Source: Brachypodium distachyon (taxonomy: Eukaryota > Streptophyta > Magnoliopsida > Poales > Poaceae). From it: DNA of 64,000 nt. The position numbers and the translations under genes were made by a program. Under the pieces are notes generated by a model that was not told where the DNA came from, made no database searches, and was given only the letters and a program-made list of their open reading frames with translations. This document shows, in pieces, positions 1 through 10,828 of the stretch; within the stretch, counting starts at the first letter, position 1; each line of letters starts with the position of its first letter. The stretch covers positions 44,840,914 to 44,904,913 of the forward strand of contig NC_016132.3 of assembly GCF_000005505.3 (NCBI RefSeq). The letters run 5' to 3'.

Positions 1-860
1 CCCGAGGAGGAGCTCTACCGGCGGCTGGAGGCTCAGCGGGCCGAGCTCTAGGAAACCCTGGACTCGCTGGTGGTGGTGCAGGCGAAAGCCAAGAAGGAGC
101 ACGCGGAGGTGCTCGCCGCGGCTCAGGTTCGCATCGACGAGAAGAGCGACCTGATCAGCAGCTACCTCGGTCAGATCCAGGGCCTGCGCGTCAAGCTGGA
201 GGGGCAGACCAAGGCTACGGAAGATGCGGTAACAGCGGCAGCACGGCAGGAGGTTGAGCTCAATTCTGCCGAGGATAGGAGGGCCCGCCTCGAGACCGAG
301 CTGGCCACCGTCTGGGAGGAGCTCGTCAAGACGGGCGAGGAGAATGCGGCCAAGGCCACACAACTCTCAGCGCAGGCGAGCCTCCTCCGCAAAGCCAAGC
401 ACGCGATGCATTTGGCTCGGACCAACCATGGCACGCTGATCGGGCAGCGGGAGCTGGAGACCAAGAAGCTGCTTGGAATCGCCCAACCGCTGCGCAACCT
501 GCTGCCGCGGTTCGAACTACGGGCCACGCGGGTGGACGGGCGGACGTTACCACGCTGATCCCGTTCTTCTCCGACTTGGTGGGGAAGCTCGCGGCGCTCG
601 ATGTATGGATCTCCAAGTTCTGCAACGAGGAGATCGCCAACTGCGCCCGGGAGGTTGCCGGGACGATCCTTCCGAGGGTGCACCTCCGGCACCCTGAGTT
701 CCCCTTCGAGACGCTGTTGGACACTTGGTCGGAAAGCGAGGACGCCCCCACCCACTGCCAGGCGGTGAGCGGGTTCGTCGACGAAGTGGTCGAGCGGATG
801 CAGCGGAAGCCGGACCCCGAGCTGGTGCCGGAGCCCCCGGCGGAGGGCGCCGGCAACTAG
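1..860 (+). pseudogene. C-terminal part of the extra antisense ORF of Tat/Retand element A (broken)
   Basis: This is a coiled-coil protein fragment rich in Ala, Glu, Lys and Leu. An in-frame TAG lies at 49-51, the main reading frame runs to 558, and the frame shifts between about 500 and 576. The tail then continues to the stop at 858-860. The tail (FFSDLVGKL near the shift, then the Asn-Cys-Ala-Arg-Glu-Val-Ala-Gly stretch and HPEFPFE) matches the tail of the minus-strand ORF at 40708-43996 of element B, so the two are homologous. Orientation is opposite to the gag-pol at 6241-12868, with which it shares element A. Extra ORFs between pol and the 3' LTR, often antisense, are known in Tat-lineage gypsy elements. 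The copy in element B begins with a region resembling the putative gypsy-type transposon family (PF04195). Function unknown. The N-terminus lies outside the window. Confidence 0.7.
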
Positions 861-1451
861 TTGCCGCAGCCTATAGCGGAAGCCGCCGCAGCCTCCTGCC
901 GGCCCACGTCGTCCCTTAGTGTTGTTTTCCTTTACTTTTGTTCCCTGCAAGTGTGGCGCCTGGTGCCGTTTAAACAATTAATGCCTTATTGGTCTATGCA
1001 ACTTGTTCACTTCTTTCGTTAATTTAGTTCTCTGGTTCTGCTTAATCCTTGTTTCTTGTTCCCGGGGTTGCCTCACGGAGTGGATCCCTTAGCCTTTGTG
1101 TGTTATGCCTTGTGTTACCGGGGATTCGCGCGCCGCGCACTCAACTGGACCAGGGACCCGGGCCGGACCTGTAGTGCCGACCTGCGGCCAAGTAGCGGCG
1201 ACGAGCCACTCCGCTTGCGGGATAGCTACTCCCAAGCATGCGCTCCGGGACAGACCTGCCAGCCGCACGAAGAGCGCACTCCCCCTGCAAGCGTCCTTCC
1301 AACACCCTAGCCACACGCAGGGTTTGGGCCACGCTAGCGAGGCAACGTTCGGTTTTAAACAGTTTACTGTTCAAGTTTATGCACTTAGCTTTTCGTTCGT
1401 TCCCGTGCTTCGAACGCTTGCCGGAGGGATGCGGCAGGACCGCTATGGCAG
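861..1451. mobile_element. Non-coding 3' region of Tat element A, left of the nested insertion
   Basis: This stretch sits between the antisense extra ORF and the integrase end of element A. Positions 1130-1320 share blocks with the reverse complement of 40290-40480 in element B (for example the gacccgggccgg segment and the run encoding SVLPT in one frame). It is therefore element sequence rather than host DNA. It continues at 4984 after the nested chromovirus. Short ORFs here look incidental. Confidence 0.65.
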
Positions 1452-4237
1452 TGAAGCGATCCTCCCCCTTACCAGGGTTCGATCTCTGTGCTTACTTGTG
1501 CTAGTCCCTGGATCGACTCACTAGCACACACAGTTCAAGATGTAATATGAAGATACAAAGGTCAAAAGTACTTTATTACATCGTATCATCCAGAACTTAA
1601 ATTGTACTTACAAACTTGCATGACCTCCTAGGCCAGCATAAACAAATAATGTTCAAAACCATGATAACAATGTCTCATGAAGCTGCAGCGGAAAGGTAGA
1701 GTAAAAGGGCCTCATCTACTCCCAGAGGAGAGAGCATGTTGGAATGTAAGCACATGACCCAAAGAAATGTCGACGAACCTCACTCTTCGTCAGTTTCACC
1801 TGCATTATTAATTGCAGCCACTACGTGGTCAATACATTTGAATGTATTGGCAAGCTCACTAGAGTTATAAAGGACCTACCAAGTACATGCATAGTTTGGC
1901 TAAGTGGGGTTTGGCTATTTTGCATAAAGGCATCATTATTCAAATCCTATCAGTTTTAGATAAATAGCTTTGAATTCTATTGGACACGGGGTAGAAACAC
2001 CCATGCTCCTATTAACCAAGGCACATTGAGTAGAAACATCAATGCTCCTACCCAATTCAAACCATTCGTTTTATTATGAAATTGGAATGAGTGAGACCTT
2101 CCTTACAGCTCCAATATCTAGATGCTCATAATTGTCCGTAACCGGGGACACGGCTAAGTACTTAGTTTGACACTCTCGAGAGGTGGTACACTTTACCCAC
2201 AAGAAATCGACGTGTTAATCCCTTGCTGTCCTCAGGGTAGAGTAGCAACGGCATCGACTATAGGAATTTTCAGAACATAATCCCCCAGACCACCTGAGAG
2301 ACGCGCCCCCACCTACACTGCTACATACCGATGTCACCTCGGATCCGGGTTCATATTTCTTACATTCATCCTGGCAGAGCCCATAATACCATGTGGTTGT
2401 ACTGGAAGCTACTAAACAGGAAACTAGTCCAGTCTCTGGTTACCCCGGATGGCATCCCACATTGTGACGCAGGCGCTCCCCGAATCGCACGGGGACATGA
2501 CCATGGACGCTCCCGAATCACACGGAGAGACGACTCAGCGGGCCCCATAGAAATGGACCTAACGTCACGACATCCGAAAACTGAAAGCAGCCCACCCAGG
2601 ACGGTTCATTGAATTACTTGTTTTGCCATACACTAGGAAATTCATATTGTAATTCAACAGTATCACATTGTAACAATACCACCCTCGTATATTATCATAG
2701 CATAGCCTCTTACTACTACGATGGCAATTGGTGGTGAAGTCATGGCAAAGGTATCCTATACTATTAGGACAGATCATAGCTAGCATAGATACAATAATAA
2801 TCCTGACAATGCAACTAATAAAATCTAGTGCATAATAAAATAATGGGTAAATGATCAAAGTGAACTTTCCTTGATAGTAGTTGGAGTTCAAGCACTCCGA
2901 GAATACAATCAACAAACATATACACACACATAAACACACAATACAAACATGACAAAAGAATATGTATGCCATGATGCGATGCAAAACATGTGACATGAGT
3001 GGGTTGGTTTTATTAGGGTGATCTACTGGTCCAAGGCATTGATAATTAAGCACATGCAATTAGGGCTTTTAAATAAATTGCAAAGGCTAGGGTTTAAATC
3101 CTAAAATAAGGTTTTATTAGCATAAGCCAAATAGATTAATTCAAAGCATTTATTTCTCTGTCCCATTGGACAGAGGACAATAAAAAAAAGTTTTGAGCAC
3201 TGGTTTCATTCAAAAAGGACTTCTAAATAATTAGTTATGATTTAAATAGCATAAAACACTAATCTGTAATTTCAATGTGATTTAAATATTGAAATTTGAA
3301 ATTGGACAGTGCCAAAAGATTCTAAATTTCCTAAGGATTCCAAAAAGGTGTGGATCACTAAATTTGGCCAAACAGATTTAAAGTTATGATCATTTGAAGT
3401 TACAGGGGCCTATCTGCAAAAGTGCCTTTTATTAATTCCGAGGGATTAAAATTACATTTTTATTTTATAAAACCGGGTGCCACGTGGCGCTTTCCTATTC
3501 GTTGGTACTGGTTCGGTTTAAGTGAATAAGGACGATCTAATCTACACCGTTGGAGATGGATGGACGGACGAGATCGATCGGGGGGAGCTCACGGGCGGGT
3601 TAGGGGTTCGGCGGCGGAATCCGGCGGCGGCGCGGCTCAGGGGTGGAGGCGGGCGCGTTCGGGTGGACCTCGGGTGTCGGGGAGGACATGGGGAGGCGCG
3701 GCGCGGCACGGCGGAGATGGGGGCGCGGTCGGCGTGGGCTCGGGCGGCGTGGGTCGTCGCCTAGGTCGAAGAAGACGCGGCGGTGCGGGTGCGGCCGTGG
3801 CGAGGGATTCCGGCGGCCGGGCGGCGTGCGAGCGAGGGAAAACAGGGGGAAAAAGACAGGGGGTCGCGGGGGTTATAAAGACGTGCTCGGGCGTGAAAAT
3901 GGAAGGCCGGAGGAGGAGACTGCGGCAGCGGGCATGCGGGCACGGCGGCCGGGAATCGCGGCGGCGGCGCGGCCGCTTTCCTTCCGGGGAAGAAGCCCCT
4001 GACAGGTGGGCCCCACCTGTCAGCGGGTGCGGGCGCGCGCGGGTGGCTGGGCAGGCTGGGCCGGTCGTTCGCGGTCGGACCGGGCCGGTTCAGCCCAAAG
4101 TGGCCGGGCCGGTCCGGTTTACCCTTTTTTTTTTCTTTTAGACCTTTTCTTTTTCTGTTTTTTCTCATTTCTTTGATATCTTTTGAGTTTGAACTCCAAA
4201 TTGGTCCAAATAAATCCCAGAATTGTGGGATGTTACA
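1452..4237 (-). repeat. 3' LTR of the deleted chromovirus
   Basis: It runs from tgaagcgatc to tgttaca and aligns along most of its length with the LTRs at 13405-16561 and 22773-26062. It is about 370 bp shorter than the former, mainly because the segment corresponding to about 16214-16545 is missing (deletion near 4220). A TATA-like ttataaag lies near 3872 inside the GC-rich central module. Confidence 0.85.
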
Positions 4238-4249
4238 GACCTAACCCCC

Positions 4250-4954
4250 TTAAGATGAATCTCGTCCTCGAGATTCGGTGTGGCTAGCAAAGAGGTGTGG
4301 GTGGTCTTCTCGAAGATCATCTTCGCGTTCCCAAGTGGCTTCTTCTTCAGTGTGATGGTCCCACTGAACTTTGCAGAACTTGATGGTCTTGGATCGGGTT
4401 TGTCTCTCAGCTGTGTCCAAGATTCTGATTGGTTTCTCCTCATAGGTGAGGTCACTCTGTAATTGAACTTCCTCCAGTGGAATTGTATCCCTCAGGGGTG
4501 TGTCGGCCATCTCGGGGTGACACTTCTTCAATTGCGATACGTGGAAGACTTTGTGAACATTGGACAGTGCTTCCGGCAAATCCAACTTGTAGGCTACCTC
4601 TCCTTGTCGCGACAATATCTTGAAAGGTCCGATGCATCGGGGTGCTAACTTCCCTTTTATACCAAATCTCTTGACACCGCGTATCGGTGAAACTCTGAGA
4701 TAAGCTCTGTCTTCAGCTTCATAGGTAACCTCCGTACGTTTGGAATCTGCATAGCTCTTCTGTCTTAACTGAGCCACCTTCAGTCGGTCTCGGATGAGTC
4801 TAACCTTTTCTTCGGCATCCTTTATCATATCCGGGCCGAATAGGCTACAGTCTCCTACACCATCCCATAACAATGGTGTTCTGCATTTCCTTCCATACAA
4901 AGCTTCAAACGGTGACATTCCCATAACAATGGTGCTCATGGATGCAATGCACAT
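4250..4954 (-). pseudogene. gag-pol 3' end: integrase C-terminus and chromodomain
   Basis: The frame is open from 4954 to the stop at 4250, but only positions up to about 4918 are pol; the rest is junction and LTR sequence. It keeps the post-catalytic integrase segment ([20 protein letters not shown]), then a chromodomain ([31 protein letters not shown]) and the terminal RGRDSS. It is nearly identical to the last ~220 residues of the 1517-aa polyprotein at 16574-21127. The integrase catalytic residues are absent. A chromodomain places the family among the chromoviruses. Confidence 0.85.
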
Positions 4955-4983
4955 GTAAAGGTTTGAAATTTTGGGATGTTACA

Positions 4984-5400
4984 GGCAGTGTACCCATTGG
5001 CGCTAGGCACTGATGGCATGCACCACCATAGCGTCGCCGCAGCAGCCGTCGCCCTTGAATCCGCCTGTTTGAGGGATGCAGCAAGGATGCTGTGGTTGGG
5101 CAGCCGCCAGCGCCAAGCACCGGTGGCTGCGCCACCATAGCTCCCTCACGGCAACCCTCCCCTTTGGAGACACCCTTCGGAGGGGTACGGCGGAAACGAT
5201 GTGGCCGTGCCGCCGCCGGCGCCGCGCACCGGGGGCGGCGCCCCGACAGCGTCTTCGCGGCAACCCTCGCCTCGGAGTATCCTGGTGGAGGGGTGCGACA
5301 AGGACGCGATGGCAGTGCACCCATCAGCACCGAGCACTGATGGCATGCACCATCATCGCGCCTCCGCGGCACCTCTCGCCTTTGCAGCCTCTTCCTTGGC
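4984..5400. repeat. Degenerate tandem repeats, about 100-120 bp units, in element A
   Basis: About four imperfect units recur, each with a gatggcatgcaccaccat-like block, a gcaccg/gcactgatgg block and a ggcaaccctcgcctc-like block. They are clear around 5020, 5125, 5245 and 5335. The array is interrupted at its left edge by the chromovirus at 1452-4983. Element B has related units at about 39970-40210 in the same relative place. Tandem subrepeats in the 3' non-coding region are known in Tat-lineage elements. Reading frames through this array are by-products of the repeat. Confidence 0.7.
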
Positions 5401-5872
5401 TCCGCTCTGAGCTGCTCCATGGCCGGCACGCCCTTTTATAGGCGCGGGGGAGGGGCTTGCCACCACGCGCGCTGGGTCACTGCGGCACACGTGGTGCCAC
5501 ACCTCCTTGAAGTGCAGCCCGGTCTTCGCCACCCTGCATGCCAAGTAGCCGAGGCACACGTGGTGGCTCCCTCCTGAAGCAGGGGCCTCGAAGTGCGGCG
5601 AGACCCTTGTAGTGCGGCCACTCCACACCACAAGGCGCCAGTAAATGCCACAGCCCGTGGACGGTCCACGAGCGTTACAGTGCGTTGGATTCTACCTTTA
5701 CGCTGCATGTTAGATGCTTACCAAGCCCGAGATGCTGCAATTTTTTAGATGCTTACGAAAGCATATAGCAACATGGATAGCTCTCCTACCTCCTAGCCCC
5801 CGGGCATAGAAGGGTCGATGCCAAACTTGGGTGTGAGCACTCTTACATTGACGCAGCCTATGCGTGATGCAC
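5401..5872. mobile_element. Non-coding 3' region of Tat element A between two repeat arrays
   Basis: No coding region is supported. The sequence continues the non-coding region of element A between the ~110-bp array and the 71-bp duplication. The part around 5790-5850 (cccccgggcatagaag) matches the region after the integrase end of element B near 39600-39650 on the opposite strand. Confidence 0.5.
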
Positions 5873-6014
5873 GTTGCGGCGAGCCCGGCAACTGCATGCC
5901 CCGTGTCGGAGTGATCCGGCAACGAGTTATCGTTTTCTGATGCAGTGCGGTGAGCCCGGCAACTGCATGCCCCGTGTTGGAGTGATCCGGCAACGGGTTA
6001 TTGTTTTCGAGGCT
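5873..6014. repeat. Tandem duplication, 71-bp unit
   Basis: Two adjacent copies carry gagcccggcaactgcatgcc (at 5881 and 5952), each followed by ccccgtgt, ggagtgatccggcaac and ttatcgttttc/ttattgttttc. The offset is 71 bp. It lies just past the 3' end of pol in element A. Element B has one related copy near 39500-39570. Confidence 0.85.
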
Positions 6015-6240
6015 CCGACAGCCCCCTGCTCACAACCAAGTATGGAAAGAGAGTTCTGTGCACCTATGGCAGGAGACAAAAGGAGGAGAAACACGCAAAT
6101 AATCGAAGCAACTTGAAATTCAGGAAACAACACTTATCTCCATTCATGGAAACTAGTGGTTTACAATCGGGGGTTGCCCGGCTACACTAGTTCGAGAGGC
6201 ATGCTTCGGCGGCATCACCTGTGGGTCGGGCTCCGCTGCT

Positions 6241-7468
6241 TCACGGGTAGAACTTGCGCAAGTGCTCAATGTTCCAGCTATTTTGCACCTTCAAGCCTTC
6301 TTCGGTTTCCAGTCGGACAGCCCCCGCCCTGGTCTCCTGCACTAACCGGAAGGGGCCCTTCCATTTCGGAGCCAGCTTGTTCCCGGCCTTCGTTCCTTGT
6401 ATCCGGCGCAAGACCAGGTCTCCGGTCTCGAGCTGCCGGGAACGGATCCGCCTGTCGTAATGACGGCGGAGTCCCTGCTGGTAGCGCGCAGCTCGCACAG
6501 CAGCCCGGCATCGAAGTTCTTTGATAAAGTTCAGATCGTCAACCCTCTGCTCGTGTTGGCTGGAGTCGCCGTATGCGCGTACCCGGGGAGATCCGTGCTT
6601 GAGCTCGAGGGGCAGCACCGCTTCTGCCCCGTAGACAAGGGCAAAAGGAGTTCCGCCCATTGCCCGACTAGGTGTGGTCCTGATTGACCACATCACGGGC
6701 TGGAGTTCCTCGATCCAGTGCTTCCCATGGCCTTTGAGCTTGTGAAAGGTTCGCGTCTTGAGCCCCCGCAACACTTCTGCGTTGGCTTGCTCCGCTTGCC
6801 CATTACTCCTTGGGTGAGCAATAGACACGAAGTGTATCTTGGTGCCCATGCCCTCGCAGTACGCCTGGAACACCGCACTTGTGAATTGTGTGTCGTTGTC
6901 GGGATGATGCCGTTAGGCACACCAAACCGGCACACAATGCTCTTGAAGAACTTGATGGTCGCCTGGGCGGTCACCTTCCGCACTGGTTCCACCTCCACCC
7001 ATTGGGCGAACTTGTCGATGGCCACGAGCAGGTACTCGTAGCCGCCAACCGCTCTTGGCAGCTTGCCGACGATATCCAGCCCCCAGACCGCAAATGGCCA
7101 GGAGGACGGAATGACTTGCAGGGCGTGCGCCGGCTGGTTGCTCTTCTTCGCATGGAACTGGCACGCCCCACACGTCTTTACCAGCTGCTCCGCGTCGGCT
7201 AGGGTCGTGGGCCATTAGAAGCCGTGCCGAAACGCCTTGCCGGCCAGGGCCCGGGAGGCCACATGGTGGGAACATGTGCCTCGGTGTATCTCCTCCAGTA
7301 GCGCGCGCCCCTCATCCTGGGGCACGCAGAGGAGCTTGACTCCATTCGCACGCCTTCGATAGAGGTTGCCGTCCACCACGGCGTACATTTTGGCTTGCCG
7401 GGCCACGCGCTCCGCGACAACGTCATCTTCCAGGAGGCTTGTCCCTTCAGGTAGCGGGCGATATCCAC
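6241..7468 (-). pseudogene. Integrase region of Tat/Retand element A
   Basis: Integrase inserts the cDNA into chromosomes. Minus-strand order: a zinc-binding HH segment (GTCSHHVASRAL), an in-frame TAA at 7215-7217 where family members have an aromatic residue, a CGACQFHAKK-like CC pair, a core with the first Asp in VAIDKFAQWVE, a second Asp displaced by a frameshift near 6908, and the Glu in NGQAEQANAEV. The C-terminal GDLVLRRIQGTKAGNKL ends at a TGA (6241-6243). At least one stop and one or two frameshifts make it non-functional. The same C-terminus occurs on the plus strand at 38937-39272. No chromodomain follows, unlike the chromoviruses here. Confidence 0.85.
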
Positions 7469-7540
7469 CGCCCAAGTGCCGATGCATCGGCAACATGGAC
7501 CTTCGCCACGGCGGGGTTTCTTTCGGGTGCCGGGGGGGCT

Positions 7541-8482
7541 TCACCGGCAGTCGGCTTGGGGGCGACCGAAGGCGCAGTATGCCTGTGCCAGAACACCCCC
7601 GCCGGAACCTTCCTTGACGTGCTCAAATCGCAAGCCCTTGAACTTGCGTTCTAACTTGCGGACTTCATCCACGTACGCTGCCATCTGCGGACACTCGTAG
7701 TCCTTCTTGACCTGGTTGATCACGAGCTGGGAGTCCATGCGAACGACTAGGCGCTTGATATCCAGAGCGATTGCCGCCCCACTCGACGACGACCTCGGCG
7801 CCGGCGCCCTGGAGGCCGAACGCGCCGTCAAAGTGCAGGATCCATTGGCCTTCGTCCAGCTTGCCCGGCAGGCTGGTCTCCGGCTCCTCCTCTTCTATGC
7901 CCGTCGAAGTCCATTCTGCGACGAAGTCCGCCAGGGCCACACTTTTGATGCTCTTGGTGTTGGTGAAGTGCAGATCAAACTCCGACAGCTCCATCCTCCA
8001 CTCGGCCACCCTCCCGGTGGCTTCACGGTTGGTGAGGGCTCGCTCGAGGCAGAACCCTGACACCACCGTGACGCGGTGCACCTGGAAGTAGTGGCGCAGC
8101 TTGCGTGACGCAAGCAGAATCCCCAACATGAGCTTTTGCACCTGAGGGTACCTTGTGCGGGCGTCGCACAGCACCGTGCTGATGAAGTACACCGGGTGCT
8201 GCACGAGCCGCTTGCGTGGTGCAAACGTTGCCGGCTTGAGGGCGGTCCCCGGGTCCGAGGCGGTTGCTGGGGGCAGCTCAGCCCCCTGCCCCGCGACCTC
8301 AGCTCCTCTCTTTTGGCAACCAGCATCGAGCTGACCACTTGGTCAGTTGCCGCTAGGTAGGGTAGCAGCGGCTCGGCCGGTTTGGGGGCGACAAGGACGG
8401 GTGGCGATTTCAGGTATTGCTTGAGATCCGGGAACGCCGCCTCGGCCTCGGGGGTCCAATCTATCGGGCCCCTCTTCTTCAT
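7541..8482 (-). pseudogene. RNase H region(s) of Tat/Retand element A
   Basis: Two parts are visible. The first follows reverse transcriptase (DLKQYLKSPPVLVAPKPAEP; HPVYFISTVLCDARTRYPQ; LRHYFQVHRVTV). The second begins WILHFDGAFGLQGAGA and continues after a frame change with MDSQLVINQVKKDYECPQM. A second RNase H-like domain after the canonical one is a known trait of the Tat lineage, and the DGA and MDSQLV motifs fit it. Frameshifts near 7830 and about 8200-8250 break it. The lineage call also rests on the integrase and the antisense ORF. Confidence 0.75.
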
Positions 8483-8516
8483 TACCTTGAAAAAAGGTAG
8501 GCGCGTTCGCCCAACC

Positions 8517-9295
8517 TTAAGATGAAACGGTCCAGCGCGGCAACGCAGCCGTTGAGACGCTGACGTCCTTCACCTTGCGGGGAGCCTCCATCTTCTCGAT
8601 AGCTTGTATCTTCTTTGGATTGGCTTGAATTCCCCTGTGCAAAACCAAGAAACCCAAAAACTGGCCCGAGTCGACACCAAAGGTGTACTTCTCCGGGTTC
8701 AGCTTGAGTTTGATCCTGTGGAGGTTATCAAACGTCTCCCGCAAGTCATCAATCAGCGAGTCCCCGCGCTTCGACTTGATGACGATATCGTCCATGTAGG
8801 CCTCTACATTTCGCCCTAGTTGGGGTCCCAAACACTCGCACAACGCGTGCTGGAATGTTGAGCCCGCGTTCTTCAACCCGAAAGGCATGCACGTGTAGCA
8901 ATTGCAGCCAACCGGGATGATGAACGCTATTTTCTCCTCGTCTTCGACAGCCATCTTAATTTGATGGTAGCCGGAAAATGCATCTAAAAAGCTCAGCAAA
9001 TCGCAACCGGCAGTGGAATCTACTATCTAGTCAATGCGAGGTACAGGAAAAGGATCTTTCGGACACGCACGGTTAAGATTAGTAAAATCTACACACATGC
9101 ACAGTTTATTTTCCCCTTGGGCACTACAACAGGATTAGCCAACCAAGTGGGGCACAGTACTTCCCTGATAGCCCCCGCAGCTTTGAGCTTGTCCACTTCC
9201 CGCTTGACGAAATCTTTGCGTTCCTGCGATTGACGGCGGATCTTCTGCTTGACGAGGCGGGCGTCCGGACGCACCGCGAGTCGATGCTCGATCAC
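8517..9295 (-). pseudogene. Reverse transcriptase region of Tat/Retand element A
   Basis: This is the reverse transcriptase that makes cDNA from element RNA. Visible on the minus strand: MIEHRLAVRPDA, a fingers segment with REVDKLKAAGAIRE and WLANPVVVPK, then LDAFSGYHQIKM, the palm motif around MPFGLKNAGSTFQ, and the catalytic AYMDDIVIKS. The RGIQANPKKIQAIE segment lies near the end. The frame breaks between about 9000 and 9090 and near 8560. YMDDIVIK differs from the FIDDILIY of the chromoviruses here, supporting a different lineage. Confidence 0.85.
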
Positions 9296-9357
9296 CTCCC
9301 TAGGAAGTCCGGGAAGGTCCGACGGCTCTCCCGGAGGAAAGTGATGAGGGCGCTTTC

Positions 9358-9912
9358 CTATTCAGCAGTTAGGTTCGAACCGACGGTGACGGTGCGCTCC
9401 TCATTGCCGGCTTGGAGGGGCAGCTTCTTCACCGTGGCAGCCTCCTCCCTGAGCTTCTGGCCCTTGCCGAGGCACGAGCTCGAGCCTGCGCCTCCCCTGG
9501 CAAGCTCTTGCGGGGCAGCGCGGGCCTTTTTAGTTGCCAGGCCAACACCCGGCGATCCTTCACTCCCGGCAACGTCATCGTCACCGGCGTCGGCTGCGGC
9601 AGCGGCCCTGACGACCTCGCCAATGCACCAGGCCGCGTCCTTGAGATCGCACCTGATGAAAAGGACCCCATGTACGGACAGCATCTTCATCACGCCGTAG
9701 GCGCCATGAGTCGCCGCCATGAACTTGATCAGCGCCGGCCGACCAAGGATCCCGTTGTAGGGCAACGGGGTGTGCGTGACGTCAAACACGACGTGCTCGT
9801 TCCTAAACGCTTCCCGGGACCCAAAGGTCACCGGCAGCGTGATGCGCCCCAAGGAGCGCACGATCCCGGGGTATACTCCCCGGAACGGGTCAGTGGGCTT
9901 CAGTGAGCGTCT
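9358..9912 (-). pseudogene. Protease C-terminal region of element A; active-site part lost
   Basis: The minus strand keeps the second half of a retropepsin-like protease (SLKPTDPFRGVYPG, LPVTFGSREAFRNEHVVFDV, ILGRPALIKFMAATH). The upstream half is represented by a short piece on the other side of an inserted LTR (SHVPITFSADDHLARQLG at about 10829-10890). The stretch between, which in relatives contains the catalytic Asp-Gly motif, is absent from both sides. The reading frame to the right of about 9912 is LTR sequence, not protease. Confidence 0.75.
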
Positions 9913-10818
9913 ATGAGCTCCCCGGCAAGCTACCAGCCCGAAAGGGGCTAGCGGGGCTTCGGGGAATATTCCCGCCTGGGCACCTCTCGGGAAGCTGCTT
10001 CCCGGGAGGGGGTTCCCGGGTGCGTTGGGCCCGGGTGCTTCCCGGGGTCGACTTGCTGGGACTGGGGGTTCCCGGGCGCTTGCCCCCGCCTCGGGCGTGG
10101 GGCCCAGTGGACAGCGCCACGCGGGCGCGGGACGCGCGGTCCCACCAAGGCAAGGAGTAAGGCGCACGGCTCAGTAAACGAGCCGACCGACGGGTAGGTA
10201 CCCGTCCGATGAAAGGAACAGTGGTTGTCTAATCCTACCCTAGGGTTTTATGCCCCTAGCAGCGGAGGTGGCACCCATGCATGCCACTAGCTCACCAGAG
10301 GGAGTTGTATGCGTCCCCGTTGGACACTTGTAGCCCATGCACCGTGGCACCTGTGGCATCCGCTTGAGTATAAAAGGAGGACCCATGCCAACGGTCATTG
10401 TTTTCTGGCTCCGTTCCGCATTGTTTTCTGGCTCGGTTCAGCAAGTTCTTTTAGTTCGCTCGGTAGGAGCTTAGTTGGCTCCAGTAGACAGCCAGTAGAG
10501 AGCAGTGAGGAGCACCTAGCCACTCAGAGAAAGCCCGGGAGCTTGCCCGGCAACTTGTAAACATTTGATCTGCAATCAATATCAGCTCAGACAGGCAGGA
10601 TGTAGGGTTTTACACCTCCGGGTGGCCCGAACCTGGGTAAAAACGTGCGTGCATCTGTTCTTGGACTAGCACGTACCCCTAGCGTTTCATATCGCCGACC
10701 CTGTAGGGCCTCATCGGCCGTGCCGGCGATCGCCGGGGCTCCGCCCCCGACGCCCCTACCGAACCTAAAAGGGGGCCGTGGCCGCACGCCCCCGGTGTCG
10801 GAGCACCGAGCGACGACA
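9913..10818 (+). repeat. Nested LTR (solo or truncated) inside element A gag-protease
   Basis: The right end is clear: gcgacgaca ending at 10818, matching the LTR ends at 45261 (ctacgaca) and 12976. A TATA box (tataaaag) lies at 10369-10376, and the shared ggtggcccgaac block near 10620. It interrupts a protein-coding stretch of element A on the opposite strand. The left boundary is uncertain within about 20 bp. No matching 5-bp duplication was found and target coding sequence is missing, so a deletion accompanied or followed the insertion. Confidence 0.7.
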
Positions 10819-10828
10819 GAACCCAGCT

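Larger units (their letters stand above)
1452..4983 (-). mobile_element. Deleted chromodomain Ty3/gypsy element with GGCAG target duplication
   Basis: Read on the minus strand, the remnant keeps a terminal piece of its 5' LTR (about 4932-4983), a pol 3' fragment, a polypurine tract and a 3' LTR (1452-4237). The outer ends are TG and CA on the plus strand (tgaagcgat at 1452, ggatgttaca at 4974-4983). The 5 bases before it (1447-1451) and after it (4984-4988) are both ggcag, a perfect target duplication, so the outer ends are the original insertion ends. Most of the internal region and of the 5' LTR is missing. The host is the tandem-repeat region of Tat element A. It is the same family as the complete element at 13405-26062. 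Confidence 0.9.

Noticed and set aside
3522..4168. Several 80-190-codon frames in GC-rich LTR modules (also 15527-16232, 24895-25655, 26625-27163, 30602-31263, 34978-35676)
   Set aside because: They lie in the variable module of LTRs, are Arg/Gly/Ala-rich on both strands and are not conserved among copies.
4984..5400. Possible CRISPR-like array
   Set aside because: Units are adjacent, diverged and without unique spacers, in plant retroelement DNA.
6156..6240. Coding region downstream of the element A integrase
   Set aside because: It follows the integrase stop codon and matches the non-coding stretch after 39272 in element B.
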